32,269 nucleotides of DNA. Source: Opitutia bacterium (GTDB lineage: Bacteria > Verrucomicrobiota > Verrucomicrobiia > Opitutales > UBA953). The notes under the pieces are model-generated. The model saw only the letters and a list, made by a program, of their open reading frames with translations, was not told the DNA's origin and did no database searches. A program made the translations under genes and the position numbers. Location: the NCBI GenBank assembly GCA_021204635.1, contig JAJPZB010000192.1, positions 1,191 through 33,459 on the forward strand, in the 5' to 3' direction. Positions 8,323 to 16,455 of the stretch are shown one piece after another; the first letter of the stretch is position 1, and every line of letters starts with the position of its first letter.

Positions 8323-8924
8323 TTGTCCAAAGTTTCTTCTTCGTTAAAGCGTTTTGCCTGCGGGTGATTGCGCCCGAGTTGCGGCAATAGGCTGAAAAAC
8401 AGATATAGAATCACGCCGACAACAATAGCGCAATCCGCGACATTGAATGCCGGCCAGCGATAGTTCACGAGCGGGACGTGGACGTCCAAAAAATCTATCA
8501 CGCAACCGCGGGCGAGCCGATCGACGAGATTGCCAACAATGCCGCCCGCGAGGACGCCGAGCGAGATTTGGAACGGCCGCCGCTCCAACTCCAAATTTTT
8601 GCGAAAGAAAAAAATCGCCGCGAGCGCGATGAGCGCGAAAATGCTGAGCCCGATTTGCCAGCCGGCGAGCAAGCTGAATGCCGCGCCCGGATTGTCTATG
8701 CAGACGATGTAGAAAAAGCCCGGGATTATCGCAACGGGATCGTGCCCCGGCACATAGCCAATTTCGCCCGGCAGAAAATACGTCGGTGGCGCGTCAGCCT
8801 CCCAGCCAAACGCCGCGACAACAATGAGCTTCGTCAATTGATCCAAGACGAACACCGCAGCCACGAGCGTCCAAAACGTCTTGTACTTGCGGAAATGCGG
8901 AAATTTGGAACAAAACGAAATCAT
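8319..8924 (-). CDS. lspA: Lipoprotein signal peptidase (signal peptidase II)
   Basis: This inner-membrane aspartyl protease cleaves the signal peptide from diacylated prolipoproteins. With the ATG at 8924 (GGAG just upstream) it has 201 residues. An upstream in-frame TTG at 8984 would add 20 basic residues and is less likely. Four membrane spans can be seen (about 15-35, 65-85, 90-107 and 162-180). The conserved motifs are present: NPGAAFSLL (78-86), GNLVDRLARGCVIDFLD (131-147) and FNVAD (160-164); the catalytic aspartates are expected at D144 and D164. The loop between the first span and the NPGAAF motif is longer than usual (about residues 40-65). The C-terminus is hydrophilic. It follows the DksA-like gene by 72 nt, and the 3' end overlaps the thioesterase start. 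Confidence 0.93.
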   Translation of the reverse strand: MISFCSKFPHFRKYKTFWTLVAAVFVLDQLTKLIVVAAFGWEADAPPTYFLPGEIGYVPGHDPVAIIPGFFYIVCIDNPGAAFSLLAGWQIGLSIFALIALAAIFFFRKNLELERRPFQISLGVLAGGIVGNLVDRLARGCVIDFLDVHVPLVNYRWPAFNVADCAIVVGVILYLFFSLLPQLGRNHPQAKRFNEEETLDK

Positions 8925-8996
8925 TGTCTCCAGCGATGGCGCCGCCGCGCGTCCCCGCCGAAACTTCCTCCCGCAGGGACGCAACCGGCGCGAGTT

Positions 8997-10619
8997 TTAC
9001 GGTTCGTCGTTCTCTTCGGGGAGCGAAATCGGGGAATCGTTCTCGATGTCGATGACGTCGGAGAGGTCGCCTGTCGCATTCGCGCGGCGGCGGCGAGCTT
9101 CAAGCCCGCGCTGTTTTTCCGCCTCGATTTTCCCTTGCAGGGAATAGCGCGTGAAGGGGACCTTGTTTAGGCGCTCTGCGGGAATCGGTTTTCCGGTGAT
9201 CTCGCAAATGCCGTAAGTGCCTTTTTTCATGCGCTCGATCGCGATGTTGATCTCGGAAAGTTCTTCCTGTTCGGCGGAAAGGCGGCTGATTGCGAAATCG
9301 CGGTCAAACGCTTCGTTGTCGATGTCGGCAGTGTGCTGGCTGTATGCGGAAACGTCGCCGGTTTCCTCTTTGCCCTCTTTGCGGAACGCCTTTTGCGAGT
9401 GGTCGTTTATGCGCGCCAAGAGGCCGTTTTTGCGCTCAATGAGCTTGCGATAATATTTGCGCCACTTCTCCGGAATCTGGCTTTCTTCCTGCGATGCGCT
9501 GTCTTTCGCAAACGGGTCGAAGCCGAAAAGGTCGCTGACGGAAACGGGGCCCACGGGCGCTTTCTTCTGGCGCGTCGGCAACTCCGTCAAAATCACTTTG
9601 CGCTTCTCGGCAGATTTCGCGCTGTCGGCGGTTGCGGGCGCAGACCTCGGGTCGAAAATGTTCATGTTCGTCACGCCGCGACGGAAAAGGAGTTGCTCCA
9701 ATTCCTCCGGCGAATACGCACGCGCGGAGCGGGCGGAGCCTCGATCCGGCTTTGTGACCTCGACATCGCGCGGAACAAAAATCGCCTGCGCGCGCTCGTC
9801 TTCCTTTGATTTCTTGGGCTTGCGGCCACGCTTTGAAACGATCAGCGCGCCTTTGTTGCGGGGCGCCGGAGATTCGGGCTCGGTGGTGGCGGGCGTCTTC
9901 TCCGCCTTGATGGTGGCGGGTTTTGCCGCCTTGGTGGTGGCAACAGTGCCCTTCTTCGCCGCTTTGTCACCACCGTTGTGAGACGCTTTTTTCGCGGGCG
10001 CGGATTTCTTCTCCGGCTTGGTGGTGGCGGGTTTCACCACCTTTGTTGCCGCAGATTTTTTTGCCTTGGTGGTGGCAACAATCTTCGGAGTTTTTTTCTT
10101 GGAAGTTGGTTTCTTCTCGGGCTTGGCCTGAGTTTTTTTCATTGTGGTAGTGTTTTTCTTGGCAGGAACAGGCTTGGTGGCTGCCGGCTTTGCCGATTTT
10201 TTCTTGGTTGTAGTTGTCTTTGTTGTGGCAGATTTTTTCGCCTTGGTGGCGGCAACAATCTTCGCGACTTTCTTGGCAGGAACGGGCTTGGTGGCGGGCT
10301 TCTTCGCCTTGGTGGCGGCAACTGCCTTGGCGGTGGCGGATTTCTTCGCCGGCGCTTTCGCCACAACCTTCGCAACCTTCTTCGCCGCCTGCTTGGTGGC
10401 GGGCTTTGTTGCCGCATGTTTCTTTGCCTTGGTGGTGGCAGCCGGCTTGGTGGCGGCAGGCTTTTTCGCCTTAGTGGTGGCGACAACCTTCGCGGCTTTC
10501 TTGGCGGGAACCGGCTTGGTGGCGAGCTTCTTCGCCTTGGTGGTGGCAACTTTTTTCGCGACAGCAGGCTTTTTCTTCGCGACAGGGGATTTTTTTGTTT
10601 TTTGCTTTGAGGTAGTCAT
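8997..10619 (-). CDS. DksA/TraR-family protein with long histone-H1-like N-terminal tail
   Basis: This 540-residue protein is a fusion. Residues 1-250 are almost pure Lys/Ala/Thr/Pro repeats of the type ATKPVPAKKVAKIVAATKAKK, as in histone H1-like proteins, and should bind DNA non-specifically. An AT-hook-like KRGRKPKK follows (263-270). Residues 380-510 resemble the DksA/TraR coiled coil and finger: WRKYYRKLIERK, HTADIDNEAFDRDFAISRL, then YGICEITGKPIPAERL. Of the four zinc cysteines only C472 remains; the others are replaced by T475, S493 and G496, so zinc binding is probably lost. The C-terminus is acidic. DksA proteins bind RNA polymerase in the secondary channel; here a link between polymerase and nucleoid is inferred. 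A good promoter lies upstream (10671-10698). The Thr-Thr-Lys codons reuse the CCACCACCAA word found in the intergenic repeats. Confidence 0.85.
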   Translation of the reverse strand: MTTSKQKTKKSPVAKKKPAVAKKVATTKAKKLATKPVPAKKAAKVVATTKAKKPAATKPAATTKAKKHAATKPATKQAAKKVAKVVAKAPAKKSATAKAVAATKAKKPATKPVPAKKVAKIVAATKAKKSATTKTTTTKKKSAKPAATKPVPAKKNTTTMKKTQAKPEKKPTSKKKTPKIVATTKAKKSAATKVVKPATTKPEKKSAPAKKASHNGGDKAAKKGTVATTKAAKPATIKAEKTPATTEPESPAPRNKGALIVSKRGRKPKKSKEDERAQAIFVPRDVEVTKPDRGSARSARAYSPEELEQLLFRRGVTNMNIFDPRSAPATADSAKSAEKRKVILTELPTRQKKAPVGPVSVSDLFGFDPFAKDSASQEESQIPEKWRKYYRKLIERKNGLLARINDHSQKAFRKEGKEETGDVSAYSQHTADIDNEAFDRDFAISRLSAEQEELSEINIAIERMKKGTYGICEITGKPIPAERLNKVPFTRYSLQGKIEAEKQRGLEARRRRANATGDLSDVIDIENDSPISLPEENDEP

Positions 10620-10670
10620 TTTGCTTGAAATGTATTTTCCGTTAAACCGGAGGGTGAAAAATTCCGCGGA

Positions 10671-10698
10671 AGCATGCTAATTTTTTTCCGTCTGTCAA
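10671..10698 (-). promoter_or_regulatory. Predicted sigma-70-type promoter for the DksA-like gene
   Basis: On the minus strand a perfect -35 box TTGACA (10693-10698) is followed by a 16-nt spacer and a weak -10 box CATGCT (10671-10676; 3 of 6 matches including the key A and last T). The A-run in the spacer is typical of bent promoter DNA. The leader to the ATG at 10619 would be about 45 nt. The same 195-nt gap must also hold the valS promoter, for which I see no clear candidate. Confidence 0.4.
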
Positions 10699-10814
10699 CG
10701 GATTATTAACGTACCCCCACCATAAAAATCTCCCACGAGCCCGCCGCGCAATTTTCACGTGGCGTTCTCGCGCCAAAAAGCATATCTTTTTTCGTTTACG
10801 GTTTTTTCAAGAAA

Positions 10815-13538
10815 ATGACGCAAGACATTCCGAAAAATTACGAGTCCTCGCAGGTCGAATCACGCTGGTATGAGCGCTGGGCAAACAATGGCTGCTTCAC
10901 CGCAGACCCGGCGCGCGTCAGCGAAGCTCATCCTGCGTACTCAATCGTGATACCGCCACCAAACGTGACCGGAGTCTTGCACATGGGCCACGTGCTCAAC
11001 AACACGATTCAGGACATTCTCGCCCGCCGCGCCCGCTTGGAGGGCAAAGAGGTTTTGTGGCTTCCGGGCACAGACCACGCCGGCATTGCCACGCAGGTGA
11101 TGGTCGAAAAACATCTCAGAAAAACCGAGGGCAAAACCCGCCACGACATTGGCCGCGAAGAATTTTTGAAGCGCGTCTGGGCGTGGAAAAAAGAAAAAGG
11201 CGGAATCATCATCAACCAGCTGAAAAAGCTCGGTTGCTCGTGCGACTGGTCGCGCGAACGCTTCACGATGGACGAGCGTTATTCGGCGTGCATTCAGAAA
11301 ATTTTTGTCGATCTCTACAAAAAAGGCCTCATATATCGCGGGCGGCGCATGGTGAATTGGTGCCCTGCCTCGCTCACGGCGCTTTCCGACGAAGAAGTCC
11401 TGATGGAGCCGCACAAGGGATTTCTCTACTATTTCAAGGTCGAAATCGCGGAAGAGCCCGGCACATTTCTCACAATCGCGACAACGCGCCCCGAGACGAT
11501 CCCCGGCGATTCCGCCGTCGCCGTCAACCCGAAAGACGAGCGCTACGCGAAATACATCGGCAAGCACGTAATTCGCCCGCTGCCGAAGGAAAATCAGGAG
11601 CCTATGCCGATTGTCGGTGACGAATCCGTCGAGTTTGAGTTTGGCACGGGAGTGCTCAAAGTCACGCCGGCGCACGACAAAACGGACTTTGAAATCGGGC
11701 GCCGCCACGGGCTGAAAGTCATCGACATAATGAATCCCGACGGCACGATGAACGCGCTCGCAGGCGCGGATTTGGCGGGTTTGGATCGCTTTGTTGCGAG
11801 AGAAAAATCCGTCGATCTCCTGCGGGAACTCGGCTTGCTCGTGAAGGAAGAGCCCTACGAGAACAAGGTCGGAATAAGCGAGCGAGCGAAAGTCCCCGTC
11901 GAGCCGCGGCTTTCCGAGCAATGGTTTTTGAAATACCCGAGCGTTGCCGCCGCGCGGGAATGCGTCGCCACGGGCGCGATGAAATTTCACCCCGCGCGCT
12001 GGAGCAAGGTGTATGAGCACTGGATGAGCAACTTGCAGGATTGGTGCATCTCGCGGCAACTGTGGTGGGGTCACCGCATCCCCGTTTGGTATTCCAAAAG
12101 CGACCCGGCAAAAATCCACTGCGACACTGTGCCGCCCGCCGACATCGAGAATTGGACGCAAGATCCCGACGTCCTTGACACCTGGTTTTCATCATGGTTG
12201 TGGGCGTTCGCAACAATGGGCTGGGACTTGGACACGCCCGAGAGCGAAATGCCCGAGCTCCTGAAAAAATTCTACCCGACGAGCGACCTCGTGACCGCGC
12301 CGGACATTATTTTCTTCTGGGTCGCGAGAATGATAATGGCGGGCTTTGAATGGCGCCGCGAACTGCCGTTCCGCAACGTGTATTTCACGGGAATTGTCCG
12401 CGACAAACTCGGGCGAAAAATGTCGAAAACGCTCGGAAATTCGCCCGACCCGCTCGACCTGATTTCGCGCTACGGCGCGGATGCGTTGCGCTTCGGGACA
12501 ATGCGCTCTGCCCCGCTCGGGCAAGATGTTTTGTTCGACGAAAAGAATGTCGAGCTCGGCAGAAATTTCTGCAACAAACTCTGGAACGCCGCACGATTCC
12601 GCCAAATGAACGGCGCCACCACTGTCGCGGACAATTCCTCGCTCGCGGCGATTGTGGCGAGAATCGAGCCCGCGCTCTGCGACGCCGACGACCATGCGAT
12701 TATCGACGCCTTGCTCCGCCTCATTCGCAGTTGCTCCGACGCCCTCGCGAACTACGAATTTAACGCATACACGCAGACGCTCTACGCGTTTTTCTGGAAC
12801 GACTTCTGCGATTGGTATGTCGAGGTAGCGAAAACGCGCCTCGCAGACGAAAAGCTTCGCGGCAACGTTCTCGCGATTCAGGATTTGTGCCTGCGACAAT
12901 TCCTGCTCTGCCTCGAGCCCCTCGCGCCGTTTATCACCGAGGAACTCAGCCACCTGCTCGGCTACGTCGCCGAGGGCGAATTTTTGCAGTCGCAAACGCT
13001 TTCAACCGCTGACGCTCTCGCGAAGACACTCGCGGCGCGCGGGCTGAAAATCGACGACAAAGCCGTCGCCGAAATCGCGCAAATCCGCGAGTTTGTCACG
13101 CAAGCCCGCGCCCTGAAATCCCACAACAATGCGGGCACGAAAAAGGATTGTCTGTTCCGACTCGCGCTCAAAGACGCTGCGGCGGGCGAGCTACTCAAAC
13201 GCAACGCGGCGAAGATTCGCACGCTCGCGGGCGCGCGGGAAATCGAGATTGTGGCGGCGGGCGACAACAATGCCGGAGCCTCGGCGGTGACGCCGCTCGG
13301 CACGCTTTCGCTCGACATCACGGGCTTGGCAGATGTTGTGGCGGAGCGCAAGCGGCTGACCCGCGAGCTCGAAAAACTCGACAAGGCTGTCGCGGCGGGC
13401 ACGGCGAAGGTCAACAATCCCGCGTTCGCCTCAAAGGCGCCGGCACACATTCTCGAAGGCGCGAAAAAGCAGCTCGCGGAAACGCAGGCGAAGCGCGACG
13501 AAATTGCGAAGCTTCTCGCCGCTCTTCCCGCAGAATAA
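10815..13538 (+). CDS. valS: Valyl-tRNA synthetase
   Basis: This class Ia aminoacyl-tRNA synthetase charges tRNA-Val with valine and edits misactivated threonine. It has 907 residues, near the usual bacterial length. The HIGH motif appears as HMGH (56-59, in PPPNVTGVLHMGH) and the KMSKS motif as KMSKT (535-539). The editing-domain segment TTRPETIPGDSAVAV is present, as is NWCPASLTALSDEEV, which is typical of ValRS. The last ~70 residues form the expected C-terminal coiled coil (VVAERKRLTRELEKLDKAV). The ATG at 10815 gives the standard N-terminus IPKNYESSQVESRWYERW. No Shine-Dalgarno is obvious. It is followed after 37 nt by ileS, so the two related synthetases probably share a transcript. Confidence 0.97.
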   Translation: MTQDIPKNYESSQVESRWYERWANNGCFTADPARVSEAHPAYSIVIPPPNVTGVLHMGHVLNNTIQDILARRARLEGKEVLWLPGTDHAGIATQVMVEKHLRKTEGKTRHDIGREEFLKRVWAWKKEKGGIIINQLKKLGCSCDWSRERFTMDERYSACIQKIFVDLYKKGLIYRGRRMVNWCPASLTALSDEEVLMEPHKGFLYYFKVEIAEEPGTFLTIATTRPETIPGDSAVAVNPKDERYAKYIGKHVIRPLPKENQEPMPIVGDESVEFEFGTGVLKVTPAHDKTDFEIGRRHGLKVIDIMNPDGTMNALAGADLAGLDRFVAREKSVDLLRELGLLVKEEPYENKVGISERAKVPVEPRLSEQWFLKYPSVAAARECVATGAMKFHPARWSKVYEHWMSNLQDWCISRQLWWGHRIPVWYSKSDPAKIHCDTVPPADIENWTQDPDVLDTWFSSWLWAFATMGWDLDTPESEMPELLKKFYPTSDLVTAPDIIFFWVARMIMAGFEWRRELPFRNVYFTGIVRDKLGRKMSKTLGNSPDPLDLISRYGADALRFGTMRSAPLGQDVLFDEKNVELGRNFCNKLWNAARFRQMNGATTVADNSSLAAIVARIEPALCDADDHAIIDALLRLIRSCSDALANYEFNAYTQTLYAFFWNDFCDWYVEVAKTRLADEKLRGNVLAIQDLCLRQFLLCLEPLAPFITEELSHLLGYVAEGEFLQSQTLSTADALAKTLAARGLKIDDKAVAEIAQIREFVTQARALKSHNNAGTKKDCLFRLALKDAAAGELLKRNAAKIRTLAGAREIEIVAAGDNNAGASAVTPLGTLSLDITGLADVVAERKRLTRELEKLDKAVAAGTAKVNNPAFASKAPAHILEGAKKQLAETQAKRDEIAKLLAALPAE

Positions 13539-13575
13539 ACGGCAACAAACAATTTTTGCATTCCCTTTCAAAATC

Positions 13576-16380
13576 ATGTCAGCAGAACTCAAAAACACGT
13601 TGAACCTTCCGATCACGGATTTCCCAATGCGCGCAAATCTCGCGGTGCGGGAGCCGAATCGCATAGAGTTTTGGGAGAAAACCGACCTCTACACGCGGCT
13701 TCAAAAGAAGAACGCGGCGACGGGAAAAACCTTCGTGTTGCACGACGGACCGCCGTTCACAAATGGCGACGTCCACATCGGGACCGCGCTCAACAAACTG
13801 CTCAAAGACATAATCATGCGCTATAAAACCATGCGCGGATTTCGCACGCCGTATGTCCCGGGCTGGGATTGCCACGGCTTGCCGATCGAGCACAAGGTCA
13901 TGAAGGAACTGCACGCGAAGGCGAAGACATTGTCTCCGCTCGAAGTCCGCAAGGCGTGCGCGGAATTTTCCGAAACTTTCATCGAAAAACAGCGCAAACA
14001 ATTTCGCCGGCTCGGCATTCTCGCCGATTGGCAATCTGAATACAAAACGAAGAATCCCGCATACGAAGCCGACATCGTGCGCACATTCGCGAATATGGTC
14101 GAGCGCGGGCTCATCTACCGAAGCAAAAAGCCGGTTTACTGGTCAATCCCCTGCAAAACGGCTCTCGCAGAAGCGGAAATCGAGTACAAAAACCACATCT
14201 CGACGAGTATTTGGGTCGCGTTCGCGCAGGTTGACGCACCGGAAAGAAATTTTGTCATTTGGACGACGACGCCGTGGACAATTCCCGCGAACATGGCTGT
14301 CGCCGTGCACCCCGAGTTGGAATACGTGGAAATTTCGCACGGCGGAAAAATCTACATTGTCGCAGACGCTCTCGCGGAAAAATTTATCGCAGACTGCGCT
14401 CTCGCCGGCGCAACAATCGGGGAAAAGCACATGGGCAAAACGCTCGAGGGAATTAAAACGCGCCACCCGATTTGCGACCGCGTCTCGCCTATTGTTTGCG
14501 CAGATTACATCACGACAGACGCCGGCACGGGCTGCGTCCACACCGCCGGCGGCCACGGCATCGAGGACTACCAGACATGCCTGCGCTACGGAATCGAGAT
14601 TTATTGCCCCGTCAACGACGACGGAGTTTACGACAACGACGGCCGCGTCCCTGCAGAGCTCGTCGGCGTCTCGGTCTTGGATGTGAACGGGAAATGCCCC
14701 GCGAACGAGGTAGTTTTGCAACTGCTCGAAAAGTCCGGAACGCTTCTCAAAACGTCGAAAATCGAGCACCAATATCCGCACTGCTGGCGCTCGAAGACGC
14801 CGGTGATTTTCCGCGCCATGGACCAGTGGTTCGTCGCGCTCGACAAAGGCGGAATGCGAGCCGCCGCGCTCGAGCAAATCGGCGAAGTGTCGTGGGTGCC
14901 GGCGTCGGGCGAAAACCGCATTCGCGCCGCCGTCGAAGGCAGACCCGATTGGTGCATTTCGCGGCAACGCTCGTGGGGCGTGCCGATTCCCGTTTTCTAC
15001 GACAATGACACGCGCGAGCCGTTTCTCGACGCGAAAGTCGTTCGCGGCATCGCGGACAAAATCGCGACGGCGGGCACGAATCTGTGGTTTGAAAAAACGC
15101 CCGCCGAGTTGCTCGCGGGCATCGAAGTTCCCGCCAACTGGCCCGCGCCGGAAAAGCTCGTCAAGGGCACAGACACTCTCGACGTCTGGATCGATTCGGG
15201 CTCGTCGAGCGCAGCAGTTTTGAAGCGCAACCCCGAGTTGACTTTCCCAGCAGATCTCTACCTCGAAGGTTCCGACCAACACCGCGGCTGGTTCCAGTCT
15301 TCGCTGTGGACGAGCGTCGTCAATTTCGGTTGCGCGCCATACAAAAAAGTGCTCACGCACGGCTTTGTCGTGAACGAGGGCACGCGGCAGAAAATCTCGA
15401 AGTCCGACGGCAAACCGCAAACCGCCGACGGCTATGTCTCGAGATACGGCGCGGACGTCGTGCGGCTTTGGATCGCGTCTGAAAATTATCAGAACGATAT
15501 TCCGCTCTCCGACAGCATTCTCGACGCGACGGCGACGCAGTATCGCAACATTCGCAACACGATTCGCTATCAGCTTTCCAACCTCTACGACTTCGACCCC
15601 GCAACAAACGCCGTGCCGTTCGCGGAGTTGACGCTCATCGACAAATGGGCTCTCGGGAAGTTCCGCACCCTGCTCGCCGAAGTAACGAAAAACTACGAGA
15701 ACTACGAATTTCACAAGGCATATGCCGCGATTGACGCGTTCACGGTCGAGACGCTTTCCGCGACATACCACAACATACTGAAAGATCGCCTCTACACGCT
15801 CGCGCCAAATTCGCACGAGCGCCGTTCGTCGCAGACCGCGATTTACACGATATTTGTCGCATATCTAAAAATGCTCGCGCCAATGCTCCCGTTCACAACA
15901 GACGAGGCGTGGGGATTTTTCACCGCGAAAAACGAGTACACGGAAAACTCGATCCTGTTGCAGGATTGGCCCGCGCTTCCGGAAGAGCTTTCGTTTTCGC
16001 AGGAGGTGGCGGAGTTTGACGCGCTTTTGAAGACGCTCGACGCCGTAAATTTAAAGCTTGACGCGTTGCGCTCGGCGAAGGTCATCGGGCAATCGCTCGA
16101 CGCGCTCGTCACGATTTCGGGCGATCCCGCAGACCCCGCGTTCGCATTGTTGCAGAAGCATTTCGCCGAGTTGCCGGAGACGTTCATCGTGTCCGACGTC
16201 AAGTTGGTTGCTGCGCCGGCGGGCACGCCACTCTCTGTCGAGGCGGTCAAGGCAGAATCGCTCGGCTACGTGCGTTGCCCGCGTTCGTGGCGGTGGGTGC
16301 CGGAGCTCGTCGAGGCGGGGAAATTCGGCAAGGTCTCGCCACGATGCCGCGAGGCTCTCAAAGCGAAGTACGAGCTCTGA
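13576..16380 (+). CDS. ileS: Isoleucyl-tRNA synthetase
   Basis: This class Ia synthetase charges tRNA-Ile and edits valine. It has 934 residues from the ATG at 13576. That start is chosen because MSAELKNTLNLPITDFPMRANL is the normal IleRS N-terminus; an upstream in-frame start at 13504 would overlap valS and adds no conserved sequence. The HIGH motif is HIGT (67-70, in DGPPFTNGDVHIGT) and the KMSKS motif is KISKS (606-610). Other landmarks are WDCHGLPIEHKV, the editing segment WTTTPWTIPANMAVAV and DVWIDSGSS. The C-terminus (CPRSWRWVPELVEAGKFGKVSPRC) ends with a shortened zinc-finger-like region with only two cysteines, where many bacterial IleRS have four. It could depend less on zinc than the E. 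coli enzyme. Confidence 0.97.
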   Translation: MSAELKNTLNLPITDFPMRANLAVREPNRIEFWEKTDLYTRLQKKNAATGKTFVLHDGPPFTNGDVHIGTALNKLLKDIIMRYKTMRGFRTPYVPGWDCHGLPIEHKVMKELHAKAKTLSPLEVRKACAEFSETFIEKQRKQFRRLGILADWQSEYKTKNPAYEADIVRTFANMVERGLIYRSKKPVYWSIPCKTALAEAEIEYKNHISTSIWVAFAQVDAPERNFVIWTTTPWTIPANMAVAVHPELEYVEISHGGKIYIVADALAEKFIADCALAGATIGEKHMGKTLEGIKTRHPICDRVSPIVCADYITTDAGTGCVHTAGGHGIEDYQTCLRYGIEIYCPVNDDGVYDNDGRVPAELVGVSVLDVNGKCPANEVVLQLLEKSGTLLKTSKIEHQYPHCWRSKTPVIFRAMDQWFVALDKGGMRAAALEQIGEVSWVPASGENRIRAAVEGRPDWCISRQRSWGVPIPVFYDNDTREPFLDAKVVRGIADKIATAGTNLWFEKTPAELLAGIEVPANWPAPEKLVKGTDTLDVWIDSGSSSAAVLKRNPELTFPADLYLEGSDQHRGWFQSSLWTSVVNFGCAPYKKVLTHGFVVNEGTRQKISKSDGKPQTADGYVSRYGADVVRLWIASENYQNDIPLSDSILDATATQYRNIRNTIRYQLSNLYDFDPATNAVPFAELTLIDKWALGKFRTLLAEVTKNYENYEFHKAYAAIDAFTVETLSATYHNILKDRLYTLAPNSHERRSSQTAIYTIFVAYLKMLAPMLPFTTDEAWGFFTAKNEYTENSILLQDWPALPEELSFSQEVAEFDALLKTLDAVNLKLDALRSAKVIGQSLDALVTISGDPADPAFALLQKHFAELPETFIVSDVKLVAAPAGTPLSVEAVKAESLGYVRCPRSWRWVPELVEAGKFGKVSPRCREALKAKYEL

Positions 16381-16381
16381 G

Positions 16382-16448
16382 CGCCATTGTTACCGCCACC
16401 ACAATGGCGGTTTGTGGTGGCAACAGAGGCGCAACAGTGGCCACCACA
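16382..16448 (+). promoter_or_regulatory. Overlapping alternative hairpins before the glycosylase gene
   Basis: The 75-nt gap between ileS and the glycosylase gene is made of overlapping inverted repeats that cannot all form at once. CGCCATTGT (16382-16390) pairs with ACAATGGCG (16401-16409). CCGCCA (16393-16398) pairs with TGGCGG (16405-16410). CCACCACA (16396-16403) pairs with TGTGGTGG (16413-16420). TGTGGTGGC (16413-16421) pairs with GCCACCACA (16440-16448). The last hairpin ends 7 nt before the ATG, where a ribosome binding site would lie. The layout resembles an attenuator or translational switch, but may simply result from repeat words lying in both orientations. Confidence 0.45.
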
Positions 16449-16455
16449 AAGCGAC

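Noticed and set aside
8925-8984. Upstream TTG start for lspA
   Set aside because: It adds a basic stretch of 20 residues before the usual N-terminus, while the ATG at 8924 has GGAG just upstream.
9978-10680. Gly/Leu/Phe-rich or Val/Ala/Phe-rich frames opposite the DksA-like tail
   Set aside because: They are mirror images of the Lys/Ala/Thr codon repeats. The minus strand frame has the DksA domain, a promoter and an ATG.
14143-15816. Long open frame antisense to ileS
   Set aside because: IleRS motifs are certain on the plus strand. The antisense frame is a result of GC-rich codon bias.
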